Notes: generated by a model from the letters alone, not told the origin. A stretch of 64,000 nt of DNA from Bacillus rubiinfantis (GCA_000752035.1 CCFE01000011.1:344736-408735); one strand, 5' to 3'; shown: positions 9,070-17,993, numbered from the stretch's first letter. Program-made: numbers and translations.

Positions 9070-9552
9070 CTACACCTTTTCTTCAATAAAATGTGTAATA
9101 ATGTTGATAATATTTTTCTTACCTGACACAAACCTTTTTGGCTCAAAGTCGGCTGCTTTTTTTAGTACTTCGCTCAAGTCATCGTTTTCTCCCCAAGAAA
9201 GGATGTAACCCGAATTGACAAACTCCTCAACAATTTCCAATTGATGATTATCATTATGTTCGTTGAATTTTTTTAACCTTGCTGCAGCAATGACTTTTTT
9301 CCCTTTTTTTACTGCAGAGACAATCGAGCCGACTCCAGCATGGGTGATAACTAAATCAGCCTTATTTACAAGCTGTTCCATTTCGTCAAATTTAATAAAT
9401 GGCTTTATTGTTAAAAAATCACTCTCAAATGGTGTGTGACCGCTTTGGACAATAATCTCATCATGAATAAACCCAGCTTTTCTTACCCTTTCAATCTCAT
9501 TTAGCAGCCGAGCAAAAGAAAGTTCATGAGTACCTAGTGTAACAAGTATCAA
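9070..9552 (-). CDS. Glycosyltransferase catalytic subunit, PssE/Alg13-like
   Basis: 160 residues from TTG 9552, preceded by GGGGGG. The start overlaps the stop of the upstream subunit (TTGA), a sign of translational coupling. It has the GT28 C-domain pattern: MILVTLGTHELSFARLLNEI at the N-terminus, SGHTPFES, and ADLVITHAGVGSIVSA with an HNDNHQLEI nucleotide-sugar site. In Streptococcus and Bacillus polysaccharide loci such a subunit works with a PssD/Alg14-like membrane subunit to add a hexose to a lipid-linked sugar. This gene is intact, but its partner is split by an IS, so the complex is probably not functional. No other polysaccharide assembly genes adjoin. Confidence 0.8.
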   Translation of the reverse strand: MILVTLGTHELSFARLLNEIERVRKAGFIHDEIIVQSGHTPFESDFLTIKPFIKFDEMEQLVNKADLVITHAGVGSIVSAVKKGKKVIAAARLKKFNEHNDNHQLEIVEEFVNSGYILSWGENDDLSEVLKKAADFEPKRFVSGKKNIINIITHFIEEKV

Positions 9553-9818
9553 AAGATTGACCCCCCATAGACGGCTTTTGGATAAACCTCGAGCATTTTT
9601 TCCCATTGGACGACAAATAGGTCCGCAATCGGATAGATTAACCGGCCAGATAATGAGGCACTTTTTGTTTTTGCAAAGCTCTCAATGTAAATGACCTTTT
9701 TACCAAATAGTTTCGCAATATAGCACATTGGCACCGCTGTGTGCGCACCTGTTGTAATAATCACATCCGGTTTTTCTTTTAAAAAAATATAAAATGATTT
9801 CAGTATATTAAAACTGAA

Positions 9819-11232
9819 CACTAGTGTTGCATTAATTTAAATTCACTATTAAAAACATTCACAATGTTCAATTTTGTTATTTTAAGCAAAGAAAAAGTCC
9901 TTTATAATAGATAAGTCAGGTGGTAACCCGTCCAAATCCACTAATAAAGGACATCTCTCATGGACAAGATTACACGAAAAAATTCATTTGGACAATGGTT
10001 TTCACCGATTAACTCTCAATTATTTGAGGAACAAGTGAAAACATTGAAATTAGATTTCTATAAGAAAAAATTAACGACGGAGTCGTTCTTAAAATTACTG
10101 CTTTTTGCGCAACTCCAGGAAGTCGAAAGTCTTCATGCACTTAGTGATTGTCTTTTCGATGATCAGCTTCAGAAGTCAATTGCCCTTGATTCTATTAGTA
10201 TTTCTCAGCTGTCACGCCGGTTAAATGGATTGAATCCAGATTTATTCCAAAGGCTTTTTCTTGATTTGGTATCACAAATTCATTCCAAAACCCATTACAC
10301 GAAACTTGTGATGCCCTTAAAAATCATCGATTCAAGTACATTGCCACTAAATTTGACGAATCATAAATGGGCAAAATTCCGTAAAACCAAGGCTGGCGTG
10401 AAGTTGCATCTGCGTCTCGTGTTTATGGAAAAAGGAACGTCCTACCCAGAAAAAGCCATTATAACAACTGCCAAAGAACATGACCGTGGCCAGCTCGAAA
10501 TCATGGTTGATGACAAAGAATGCATGTATGTGTTTGACCGTGGTTACCTAGATTACGAACGTTTTGACCGTATGACCGATGATGGCTACTTTTTCCTTTC
10601 AAGGCTGCGGAAAAACGCTGTTATTCGAGAAGTTTACAACTTTAAACTACCCGAAAATACGTCTGTTTTATCAGACCAAATGGTCTTAATCGGTACTACA
10701 CAAAACCGCGCTGAAAATTATTTTCGCCTAATAAAGGTCTTGGATTCAAAAGGCAATGAACTCCATTTAATCACCAATCGTTTTGATTTGAGCGCTGAAG
10801 AAATCTCAGAAATGTACAAATCACGCTGGGCCATCGAATTATTTTTTAAATGGATCAAACAACATCTCAGCATTAAAAAGTTTTACGGTCAAAGCGAATG
10901 GGCGATTCAAAACCAAGTATTTATCGCACTTATTGTGTTTTGCCTGCATGTTTTAGCGCAAATTGAAACAAAAAGTAATAGAAAAGTTCTACAAATTAGC
11001 CGTTATTTAAGGGCTGCACTATGGAAACCAGCACATATTTGGCTTCGAAAGATAGAAGGAAAAGCCATCCCTTAATGAGCAAATTTGTTGTGATCCCACA
11101 CGTTTTTAGGTCTAATTGTAAATAAATTTCCAAATGGACAGAGCCACCTTTAATTGGGTATTTAACTTTTTGGCTCTAAATAAGAAAGATGATTATACTG
11201 AATATTCAATCATGCTTTATGCAACACTAGTG
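9819..11232 (+). mobile_element. IS4-family insertion sequence, 1414 bp, complete
   Basis: Terminal inverted repeats begin CACTAGTGTTGCAT at both ends (14 of 14 identical, then diverging). The flanks carry a 9-bp target duplication AAAACTGAA (9810-9818 and 11233-11241). A single transposase fills the element. Intact ends, duplication and gene suggest a recent insertion. Confidence 0.9.
9960..11075 (+). CDS. IS4-family DDE transposase
   Basis: 371 residues. The DDE triad is visible: first Asp in LKIIDSSTLPL, second in YVFDRGYLDYERF, and Glu in the YREK-like box YKSRWAIELFFKWIKQHL (Y-x2-R-x3-E-x6-K). It catalyses cut-and-paste movement of the surrounding element. No frameshift or internal stop is seen, so it is probably active. 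A TATAAT-like box lies about 60 bp upstream within the element. Confidence 0.92.
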   Translation: MDKITRKNSFGQWFSPINSQLFEEQVKTLKLDFYKKKLTTESFLKLLLFAQLQEVESLHALSDCLFDDQLQKSIALDSISISQLSRRLNGLNPDLFQRLFLDLVSQIHSKTHYTKLVMPLKIIDSSTLPLNLTNHKWAKFRKTKAGVKLHLRLVFMEKGTSYPEKAIITTAKEHDRGQLEIMVDDKECMYVFDRGYLDYERFDRMTDDGYFFLSRLRKNAVIREVYNFKLPENTSVLSDQMVLIGTTQNRAENYFRLIKVLDSKGNELHLITNRFDLSAEEISEMYKSRWAIELFFKWIKQHLSIKKFYGQSEWAIQNQVFIALIVFCLHVLAQIETKSNRKVLQISRYLRAALWKPAHIWLRKIEGKAIP

Positions 11233-11513
11233 AAAACTGAATTTAAAAATATATTTAAACAGGTTATTCCTTGCACCGAATACTAAAAAAGATACTTTGT
11301 ACTCGTCCTTTAATTCTTTTGTTAACTCTGTGTTTTCGGTAACGAGGTGGTAATCGTATTTTTGGAAAAGAGACTTGAGCTGTAATAATTCAGTTAAATG
11401 CCCTCCTACAGAACAGATAAATAATACTTTTGGTTTCTTCATTGGTGCCCCGCCTTTTTAATTGTAAATATATACACTACTTTATTTTAATATAAAAATG
11501 GCCAAAAAGAATC

Positions 11514-11546
11514 AAACCCCCTCATAAAAAGATGAGGGAGTTTATT
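11514..11546 (-). terminator. Terminator downstream of telA
   Basis: On the minus strand AAACTCCCTCATC..ATGAGGGGGTTT forms a strong stem followed by a T-rich tract. It lies 80 bp after the telA stop. Confidence 0.7.
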
Positions 11547-11658
11547 TACATTAATTACCTTTTATTTCTAATAGTTTTTTTATCCTTACCTAATTTTTAG
11601 GCTTCGGTTGCTGGGGTAAATTTACATTAATTACCCTTAATTTCTAATAATTTTATCC
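11546..11658 (-). repeat. Direct duplication of the telA 3' end
   Basis: A segment of about 38 bp covering the last codons and stop of telA (11621-11658) recurs at 11545-11585 with a 76-bp offset. The outer copy still encodes ..KLLEIKGN and a stop in the same frame spacing. It is a relic of a short tandem duplication. Confidence 0.7.
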
Positions 11659-12811
11659 GCAGTTCGTTTTCCATCGTTGCCAAGTCTTGTTCAGCTAAGC
11701 GGCGTTTTTGCCGGCCTTCTTCCTGAATTCGCAACGTTTCTTCAAGGGTGGAGATCAAGTTTTCCTGCGTTTTCTTCAGCGTCTCAATATCGACAAGACC
11801 GCGTTCATTTTCTCTTGCCGTTTCAATCGTATTGGTCTTCAGCATTTCCGCATTTTTCAACAGCAGTTCATTGGTTGTTTTCGAGACCTGCTTTTGCGCC
11901 TCTACCGCATGCCGCTGGCGGATCAATGTCAAGGCAATTGCTACTTGATTTTTCCATAATGGGATCGCCGTAACGATAGATGACTGGATTTTTTCCACAA
12001 GCGCTTGATTTGTATTTTGTATCAGGCGGACTTGTGGCGCACTCTGAATCGTAATTTCCCGGCTTAATTTTAAATCATGGAGACGTTTATCGAGGCGGTC
12101 GGCGAATTGAATCATATCGTTGACCTCTTGGAATTTCATCTGGTCATTCGTCGCTTCTGCCTGTTTTTTCAGCTCTGGAATGATTTTTTGGTGCATTTCC
12201 TCCAGCTTTAGCTCCCCAGCTGCGATATAAATATTTAACGCATGGAAATATTCTTTATTGGTGTCATATAGCTGTTCGAGTAATTTGATGTCTGAGAGGA
12301 GGATATTTTTACTACGCTCCAGCTTAACGGTAATCCGGTCAATTTGTGCCCCGGTTTTTTGATATTTAGATAGCGCCTCCTGAAGCGAACTGGAAATTTT
12401 CCCAAACATACGCGCAAATAAGGATGGCTTCCCATCCTTCAATTCGTCGGGATTCACCTCATTCAGCCGCTTCATTAGGTCATTGATAATTTCACCAATT
12501 TCCCCCACATCCTTTTTTTGCACATGCTCCAGCATCGTTTGCGAGAATGAGAGCAGCTTTCCCTGGGCTTGTGTACCATATTGAATCATCGCCTGATGAT
12601 TCGTTGGGTCGATTTGCTCTGCCAGTTGGATGGCTTTGGCTCGATGCTCCTCGGGAATGACATCAATTAATTTTAATGGCTTTTCCTCCGCAGATTGCGA
12701 AGATGTGAGTGGCTGCTTTTCGAGCTGAAAACCGTCACTAAACGGGTCTGCCAAAATATCCTGTAATAAATCAGCGGATTTTTTATTTAAATTCACATTG
12801 TTTTCACTCAT
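11627..12811 (-). CDS. telA: TelA-family toxic-anion resistance protein
   Basis: 394 residues of soluble, helix-rich protein matching the TelA family (B. subtilis YceH). Recognisable are the central DRITVKLERSKNILLSDI and the C-terminal KNQVAIALTLIRQRHAVEAQ segment. The family is linked to tellurite and to cell-envelope or antibiotic stress resistance; the molecular role is not established. The start is ATG 12811, overlapping the xpaC stop (ATGA) and preceded by AGGTGG. It forms a two-gene operon with xpaC, as in other Bacillaceae, ended by the hairpin near 11.53 kb. Confidence 0.88.
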   Translation of the reverse strand: MSENNVNLNKKSADLLQDILADPFSDGFQLEKQPLTSSQSAEEKPLKLIDVIPEEHRAKAIQLAEQIDPTNHQAMIQYGTQAQGKLLSFSQTMLEHVQKKDVGEIGEIINDLMKRLNEVNPDELKDGKPSLFARMFGKISSSLQEALSKYQKTGAQIDRITVKLERSKNILLSDIKLLEQLYDTNKEYFHALNIYIAAGELKLEEMHQKIIPELKKQAEATNDQMKFQEVNDMIQFADRLDKRLHDLKLSREITIQSAPQVRLIQNTNQALVEKIQSSIVTAIPLWKNQVAIALTLIRQRHAVEAQKQVSKTTNELLLKNAEMLKTNTIETARENERGLVDIETLKKTQENLISTLEETLRIQEEGRQKRRLAEQDLATMENELRIKLLEIKGN

Positions 12812-13467
12812 TTTAACCACCTATCCTCATTAGGGAATTTGGAGTCTTTTTGTTTCTGGATGGAATGTTTTGCGACATCAATTTCAAAATGTAAATGATC
12901 AACATCGTTGGAAACCATCTGATACAAATCTTCTTCCAGCGTTTTTGTCAGTTCATTTAAAGTTTGCCGCGTTTCAATTAGGGATTGATTGATTTCCACG
13001 CTCTTTTTCGGCTGTGCTGCCAGAAAGCTATATTTTTCCGTCAGTTCTACGATTGAATCCAAATGTGAAAAATAGAAAGATTCTGCTTGATAAAAGCGTT
13101 TTGGCTCCTTTTCGGCCATTTTTTGAATTTTCTTGGTGATTCGCAAAATATCAATCCTCTGTTTGACACTTGAGAGTTCACGAATGGTAAATAATGATGT
13201 ATTTAAACGACGGATTTTTTTGCCGGCCTCCGCTAAGTTTTTACGAATATACCGGTATTCCTTCCTTGTCAACTGGTGTTTTTTGAGATAGCTTCTGCTC
13301 ATCATCAAGGATAATAAAGCGTAGACCACACAGCCGCCTCCTATAGCATACGCCAGGGATGGCAAGAAGTTTTGCTCAAGAACGATAAAGCTGATTGCCC
13401 CCGTGATCACAGAAACAGGCACTGCCACAAATGAACGGAGTAAAAATGAAACGACCGGATTCATCAT
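12808..13467 (-). CDS. xpaC: XpaC-family membrane protein, telA partner
   Basis: About 219 residues with two N-terminal membrane segments (FLLRSFVAVPVSVITGAISF and the next hydrophobic stretch) followed by a long coiled helical cytoplasmic region. It matches XpaC, named for 5-bromo-4-chloroindolyl phosphate hydrolysis, a phenotype rather than a known mechanism. Three ATGs occur in a row (13470, 13467, 13464) behind AGGAG; the spacing favours 13467 or 13464. The frame stays open up to 13707, but that stretch has no ribosome site and no family similarity. It is co-transcribed and translationally coupled with telA. Confidence 0.85.
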   Translation of the reverse strand: MMNPVVSFLLRSFVAVPVSVITGAISFIVLEQNFLPSLAYAIGGGCVVYALLSLMMSRSYLKKHQLTRKEYRYIRKNLAEAGKKIRRLNTSLFTIRELSSVKQRIDILRITKKIQKMAEKEPKRFYQAESFYFSHLDSIVELTEKYSFLAAQPKKSVEINQSLIETRQTLNELTKTLEEDLYQMVSNDVDHLHFEIDVAKHSIQKQKDSKFPNEDRWLK

Positions 13468-13895
13468 CATCGACTCCTGTCTATTTTTTATGCAACTAAT
13501 TATCATACGAATAAAACAAATGAATGTTTCAAATTTCAACATCTCACTGCAAAAAATGACTTCCATCTTATAGTTCAACAATACATGAAAAAACTCCTGC
13601 CTGCCATAGACTACAAACGGAAACCATTCTAAGACTTGAGACTGATTTTCTTGGGTTAGGCCCGGGGGGATATTTGGATAAAAAAAGATGAGACTGCGCC
13701 TCATCATTTACTTATTTGCTGTTTTTTGAGCTTTAAACCAAATAAACAATATTAATGTTGAAAAAACCTATACATTAGCATCCCGAAAAAGTAAAATGTT
13801 TCTCAAAGGAAACATTTTTTACATAAGAGAATATACAATATAATTAACTACATCATCTTCACTATTAAAATATTTTAAAAAAGGAAGTGGAAAAT

Positions 13896-14699
13896 GTGGC
13901 TGAAAATGTACTTTTGGCATTAGGTTTAACGCTTCTTGCAGGTCTTGCCACGGGAATTGGCAGTTTGTTGGCGTTTTTTACCTCACATACGAATACAAAG
14001 TTTTTATCTGTGACGCTTGGATTTTCAGCGGGAGTCATGATTTACGTGTCGATGATTGAGATTTTTGTTAAGGCAAAACAGGCACTTGTCCACTCCCTCG
14101 GAACCGTGCCTGGTAGCTGGTTGACCGTTGGTGGATTTTTTGCGGGAATGCTGTTGATTGCAAGCATCGATAAATTTATTCCAAAACAAACAAACCCACA
14201 TGAACTGCGGACTGTCGAGGATATGTCCGCTCCTAACGAAAAGCAGCCAGATTTATTGAAAATGGGTATGTTTACGGCCTTGGCCATTGGCATTCACAAT
14301 TTTCCCGAAGGCATTGCTACTTTCACTTCGGCTTTGCAAGACCCGAAGCTTGGGATTGCGATTGCTGTTGCGATTGCGATTCATAATATCCCTGAAGGCA
14401 TCGCCGTTTCCGTTCCAGTCTATTTTGCAACAGGAGATAAAAAGAGAGCGTTTAAGCTATCATTTTTATCCGGATTATCAGAGCCGATTGGAGCATTGGC
14501 TGCCTATCTATTTTTAATGCCGTTTCTCAATGAAGTCATGTTCGGAATTATTTTCGCAGCTGTCGCCGGTATTATGGTATTCATCTCTTTAGATGAGCTA
14601 TTACCTGCCGCCAAAAGATATGATGAAGCCCATCTATCAATCTATGGACTGATGGCTGGAATGGCGCTAATGGCAATAAGTTTGTTACTGTTCATGTAA
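13896..14699 (+). CDS. zupT: ZIP-family divalent metal importer (ZupT-like)
   Basis: 267 residues, eight predicted membrane segments, with the family's metal-site motifs HNFPEG in segment IV and HNIPEGIAV in segment V, and a short acidic loop before them. ZupT imports zinc and other divalent metals with broad specificity. The start GTG 13896 has AAGGAAG 8 nt upstream; a GTG at 13887 would overlap that site. Its 3' end overlaps the extended tail of convergent comM by 15 bp. Confidence 0.88.
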   Translation: MAENVLLALGLTLLAGLATGIGSLLAFFTSHTNTKFLSVTLGFSAGVMIYVSMIEIFVKAKQALVHSLGTVPGSWLTVGGFFAGMLLIASIDKFIPKQTNPHELRTVEDMSAPNEKQPDLLKMGMFTALAIGIHNFPEGIATFTSALQDPKLGIAIAVAIAIHNIPEGIAVSVPVYFATGDKKRAFKLSFLSGLSEPIGALAAYLFLMPFLNEVMFGIIFAAVAGIMVFISLDELLPAAKRYDEAHLSIYGLMAGMALMAISLLLFM

Positions 14700-16328
14700 G
14701 CTTATATAAGCTTGCAAGTTCGACGCTACCCATCTATCACGGTGGCTTCCAGTACCAATAAAAACCAAAGTGTCCGCCCCACGTGGACAAATCAGCGCAT
14801 TTGTCCACGAAGGGTGCCAGGCACCAAACTGGATTGCCTGTTCAAGGCATTTGTCGGTTAGGGGTCCGCCTTGAAGGTCGGAGATGGTGCGGGATAGGCG
14901 GATGATTTTGATTTGGCTGCGGGTGCTCAAGCCTTTTTGGATGAGTAGTTGCTTTAAAGTGTTTTGCTGTGAAGCAGTAAGATGGGTTGTTTTCATTAGC
15001 TCATCATACGATACCCTGCTATTACAAATTTCTCTTCCATAGCGGAAATATTGCCGTTCCCTTGCTTGCTCCACTCTTTTTCGAATTTTCGCGGAAGGTT
15101 CGATGTTCCCTTCATCTTGTAACTTACTTTCTTGCCAATCCACCGACTCTAAGGAGAGATGAATATCAAAGCGGTCGCGCAATGGCCCAGAAAGCTTATT
15201 TTGGTACGCCTGAATTTGCCTCGGAGAACAGGTGCAATAATGCGACCTAGAGCCGTAGTAACCGCAGGGGCAAGGGTTCATCGCTGCCAGTAGAATAAAA
15301 GTAGCGGGATAGGTAATTGTCGCGTGAGTTCGGCTGATGGTAATCAAGCCATTTTCCAGCGGTTGTCTTAACATGTCCAATGTCTTTTTTGAGAACTCAC
15401 CAATTTCGTCCAAAAATAGGACACCATGATGGGCCAAGGAGATTTCACCAGGTTTCGGGTATTGTCCTCCACCAATAATTGACACACCTGAGGCAGAATG
15501 ATGAGGATTGCGAAATGGCGGCATAGTCGAAGTAACATACGTGGTATGGGATAGCTGATGAAGACTAAGCACTTCTAAGCGCGCTTGTTGTGAAAGTGGA
15601 GCAAGAATTGTCGGAAAACTCCAAGCGAGCAGGCTCTTTCCACATCCCGGCGGACCTGTGATGAGCACATGGTGTCCACCGGCGGCAGCAACTTCTAAGG
15701 CATACTTCGCATTGGAATGACCAACTATTTGCTGAAAATCAGGATGCTCCAATTGAACTCGTAGAGATGTTTCGTCGTCTCTGTTGGGATTTTTCTTAAC
15801 AAAGACTGACGGGACACTTTCACCTGTTAAATGGCCGATAACATCCTGCAACGATTGAACATAGACAAGATTTAATCCTGTGATATCCAGTGGTGGCAGG
15901 TTCTCATCATATGGCAGATAAAGTCTCTTCATGCCTGCCTTTTGTGCTGCAAGTATTGCTGGTAGTAAACCTTCGACAGGTTGAACAGACCCGTCCAATG
16001 ACAATGCTCCAAGAAAGCCAGTCGTTTCTTCGACTCTCGCATCCAATTCGTGCAGTGCCTTTAGCACGGCAATCGCCATAGCCAAGTCAAACAGCGAGCC
16101 CATTTTCTTTTGGTCAGAGGGTGAAAGATTAATGATGATTTTTTGTCCTGATACGTTATACCCTAGTGTCGCCAATGCTGCAATAATCCGCTCTTTTGCC
16201 TCTTTAACAGCGGTATCTGGAAGGCCAACAATTTTAAAAGAGTCAGGGCCAACCCTTGTGCTAACCTCAACATGCAAGCGATAACCATCCATTCCCTTTA
16301 AGCCAATACTGGTTACACAGGCCCACAT
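14685..16328 (-). CDS. comM: ComM/YifB-family Mg-chelatase-like AAA+ ATPase with REP-derived C-terminus
   Basis: 547 residues. It has an N-terminal Lon-like fold (LSPSDQKKMGSLFDLAMAI), a Walker A ITGPPGCGKSLLA, a Walker B GVLFLDEIGEF, and a zinc-finger-like CPCGYYGSRSHYCTCS. ComM helicases promote branch migration during natural transformation in Gram-negatives; the role in Bacillus is less clear. Up to ..CLEQAIQF it is normal; here the family usually ends with a short YRSLDR-type tail. Instead the frame enters a REP-like element (14771-14826), giving GAWHPSWTNALICPRGAD and about 25 more residues, and stops inside the zupT 3' end. The ATPase core is intact. It starts with ATG in the stop of the RAYT gene (TAATG). 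Confidence 0.88.
   Translation of the reverse strand: MWACVTSIGLKGMDGYRLHVEVSTRVGPDSFKIVGLPDTAVKEAKERIIAALATLGYNVSGQKIIINLSPSDQKKMGSLFDLAMAIAVLKALHELDARVEETTGFLGALSLDGSVQPVEGLLPAILAAQKAGMKRLYLPYDENLPPLDITGLNLVYVQSLQDVIGHLTGESVPSVFVKKNPNRDDETSLRVQLEHPDFQQIVGHSNAKYALEVAAAGGHHVLITGPPGCGKSLLAWSFPTILAPLSQQARLEVLSLHQLSHTTYVTSTMPPFRNPHHSASGVSIIGGGQYPKPGEISLAHHGVLFLDEIGEFSKKTLDMLRQPLENGLITISRTHATITYPATFILLAAMNPCPCGYYGSRSHYCTCSPRQIQAYQNKLSGPLRDRFDIHLSLESVDWQESKLQDEGNIEPSAKIRKRVEQARERQYFRYGREICNSRVSYDELMKTTHLTASQQNTLKQLLIQKGLSTRSQIKIIRLSRTISDLQGGPLTDKCLEQAIQFGAWHPSWTNALICPRGADTLVFIGTGSHRDRWVASNLQAYISLHEQ
14771..14826 (+). repeat. REP-like element, copy A (inside comM 3' end)
   Basis: TGTCC..GGACA hairpin, a spacer, TTGTCCACGAAG and the 13-bp palindrome GGTGCCAGGCACC. 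It is read through by comM in frame. Confidence 0.8.
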
Positions 16329-16921
16329 TATATTTTCACCTCATCACAGGTGTATAACTTGCCCTGACGCCATTCCAGTCGAGCATTTGGCGGTAATTGC
16401 ATGTATTGCTGATAGTGAAGGGATTGCGGATCAGGGAAATAACTGAGAAGGGGTTCCGGAGTAACTAGGGAATTTGTCTCGAGGGAAAAATAATAACGAC
16501 AGCTGCTCCAGCGGTAATCCTCTGGTGTCTGAACCATTCCCGCTGCTACTGGGTTTAAATGAATGTATTTACTAACATCAACCTCATACTCAACTGAATT
16601 CAGCAATTCCGCACCGTAGCGTTTTTCAAACACATGACCAGAAAAATTATATTTGTGGTTGAAGTACTTCGCGTATTTTGTGTTGAGATCTCTCATGATT
16701 GTACTAAGCGGGGGTTCTAGCGTTTCTAGCTGAAGATGAACGTGGTTTGTCATTAAACAGTAACTGTACAGAGTGAATGGATATTTTTCCCTCGTCTCAT
16801 GCAAAAGCGACAAATATTTCTCGTAATCTTGTTCCTCAAAAAACAATGGACTCTTCCTAACGCCTCTGGAGGTAACATGAAACTTTGCCCCCTGATAAAA
16901 AACACGGGTTTGACGGACCAA
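16328..16921 (-). CDS. REP-associated tyrosine transposase (RAYT, Y1/HUH type)
   Basis: 197 residues, the size of RAYT proteins. It has the HUH motif in CLMTNHVHLQLE (H60, H62) and the catalytic tyrosine Y119 in VSKYIHLNPVAAGM, followed by the family's YRWSSCRYY. The start is TTG 16921 behind AAAGGAG. Family knowledge: RAYTs are single-copy relatives of IS200/IS605 transposases that cut and join single-stranded DNA at hairpin REP sequences and are not themselves flanked by IS ends. It is coupled to comM by a TAATG overlap. REP-like elements lie 1.0 kb upstream and 1.5 kb downstream, which suggests that this enzyme acts on them (inference). Confidence 0.85.
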   Translation of the reverse strand: MVRQTRVFYQGAKFHVTSRGVRKSPLFFEEQDYEKYLSLLHETREKYPFTLYSYCLMTNHVHLQLETLEPPLSTIMRDLNTKYAKYFNHKYNFSGHVFEKRYGAELLNSVEYEVDVSKYIHLNPVAAGMVQTPEDYRWSSCRYYFSLETNSLVTPEPLLSYFPDPQSLHYQQYMQLPPNARLEWRQGKLYTCDEVKI

Positions 16922-17230
16922 TGTCTACAACTCCTTTTATGTATTTGTTGGGTTGAACGGGTAATAAGAAAACAGGATTCGTAATGGTGTAGTAGTGAGG
17001 ATTAAAAATAAATCTGAGACAATCAAGTGGCTATGGTGATGGTGATGGTGATAGTGGCATTTACATCACCCTTCTATTATACCTTGGATTTCCCTTTAAA
17101 AGAAAAATAACCAAAAGATTCACAAATTTGTAAGGTGTGCCTTGAGAACTATGTGTGGAACATGTCTAAAAAAGGGCAAAAAAAAGCCATTGTTGGCTGG
17201 CTACTGTCAAGAATGGATTTCTCGAAGAAA
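16922..17230. other. Gene-free stretch with GGTGAT microsatellite
   Basis: Between the RAYT and ferritin-like genes. It holds a short run of ATGGTG/GATGGT hexamers at about 17035-17057 and no open frame with a ribosome site. Nothing else is recognised. Confidence 0.4.
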
Positions 17231-17683
17231 CTATTTGCTTTTTGAAAAGAAATATAGGAACCAGACAGCATGGTTTTGTTCATCAGCTGCGGCTCGTTGA
17301 AATATTGTCTTTATTATAGGATCAGAAGCATTATCGGCAATTTCAAGATAAAAGTCGACAGTTTCCTGTTCGTCCTGGAGCGCAAATTCCAAACCGGAGC
17401 GATATTGTCCAGGGCATTCCTCGATAATCTTTGCCTGTGGCTGATGTCCCGTAAGTTGACGATAAATCTGGACAAACTCCTGGAAGTGTTTGAGTTCATC
17501 TTGGCGAATCTCAAGAATCCTCTCCCGCTCCTTTTCATTTGGAGCTAAATTTGCCAGCTTTGCATAACAGTCAATGGCACTGTATTCACCATTAATAGCC
17601 TTTTCAATATTAGTAAGCATTAGATTTGATTGCCTATATAAAGCATCATAATAATTAGTAAAAGGATACATTAGGCAGCACAT
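17231..17683 (-). CDS. Ferritin-like diiron-domain protein
   Basis: 150 residues forming a four-helix ferritin-like pattern with two repeated iron-ligand sets: EYSAIDCYAKLA with RQDELKHFQEF (ExxH), and DEQETVDFYLEIA with DEQNHAVWFLYF (ExxH). This is the rubrerythrin/YhjR-like arrangement. Such proteins in Bacillus are often spore-associated or act in oxidative protection, but the exact role is unknown. The start is uncertain: ATG 17683 is very close to GAGGG and ATG 17671 is rather far from it. It is monocistronic. Confidence 0.75.
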   Translation of the reverse strand: MCCLMYPFTNYYDALYRQSNLMLTNIEKAINGEYSAIDCYAKLANLAPNEKERERILEIRQDELKHFQEFVQIYRQLTGHQPQAKIIEECPGQYRSGLEFALQDEQETVDFYLEIADNASDPIIKTIFQRAAADEQNHAVWFLYFFSKSK

Positions 17684-17947
17684 CCCTCTTCAACTTTTTC
17701 CTATGATATTCTGATTAGGAGATTATGTGCATACCTGATCTTTCGCTATAGTACAACATTTACATTCTGCCAAATATTCCAAAACCAGCAATATTTCCTG
17801 GGAAACTTACACTCTTCGTCAGCATCCTCTTTGAAAAAACTTAATTTCTTTACAAACAGCAAATTAAAACAAAAGATGCCATAAGACATCACCGTCCCAT
17901 AGCATCTCTTGGTTTACTACCAAACAATTGTCGCAAAAAGCACAAAC

Positions 17948-17993
17948 TGTCCACCCCAGGCGGACAAGTGTCCACGAAGGGTGCCAGGCACCA
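17948..17993 (+). repeat. REP-like element, copy B
   Basis: TGTCCACCCC..CGGACA, then TGTCCACGAAG and GGTGCCAGGCACC. It lies in the 390-bp gap between the ferritin-like and symporter genes, which otherwise holds no gene. Confidence 0.8.

Larger units (their letters stand above)
9549..11442 (-). pseudogene. PssD/Alg14-like glycosyltransferase subunit, interrupted by IS4 element
   Basis: The N-terminal part (11442 down to about 11233, beginning MKKPKVLFICSVGGHLTELL) and the C-terminal part (about 9818 to 9549, with KPDVIITTGAHTAVPMCY and IYIESFAKTKSASLSGRL) join in frame into one subunit of about 155 residues once the 1414-bp IS and one target repeat are removed. The break falls at ..KYIFKFSF|NILKSF... 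The family anchors and presents substrate for the PssE-like partner. The right IS end supplies a GTG in frame with the C-terminal part (9821), but no ribosome site precedes it. Confidence 0.85.

Noticed and set aside
13468..13707. N-terminal extension of XpaC to 299 residues
   Set aside because: There is no ribosome site or family similarity; AGGAG directly before the ATG triplet marks the real start.
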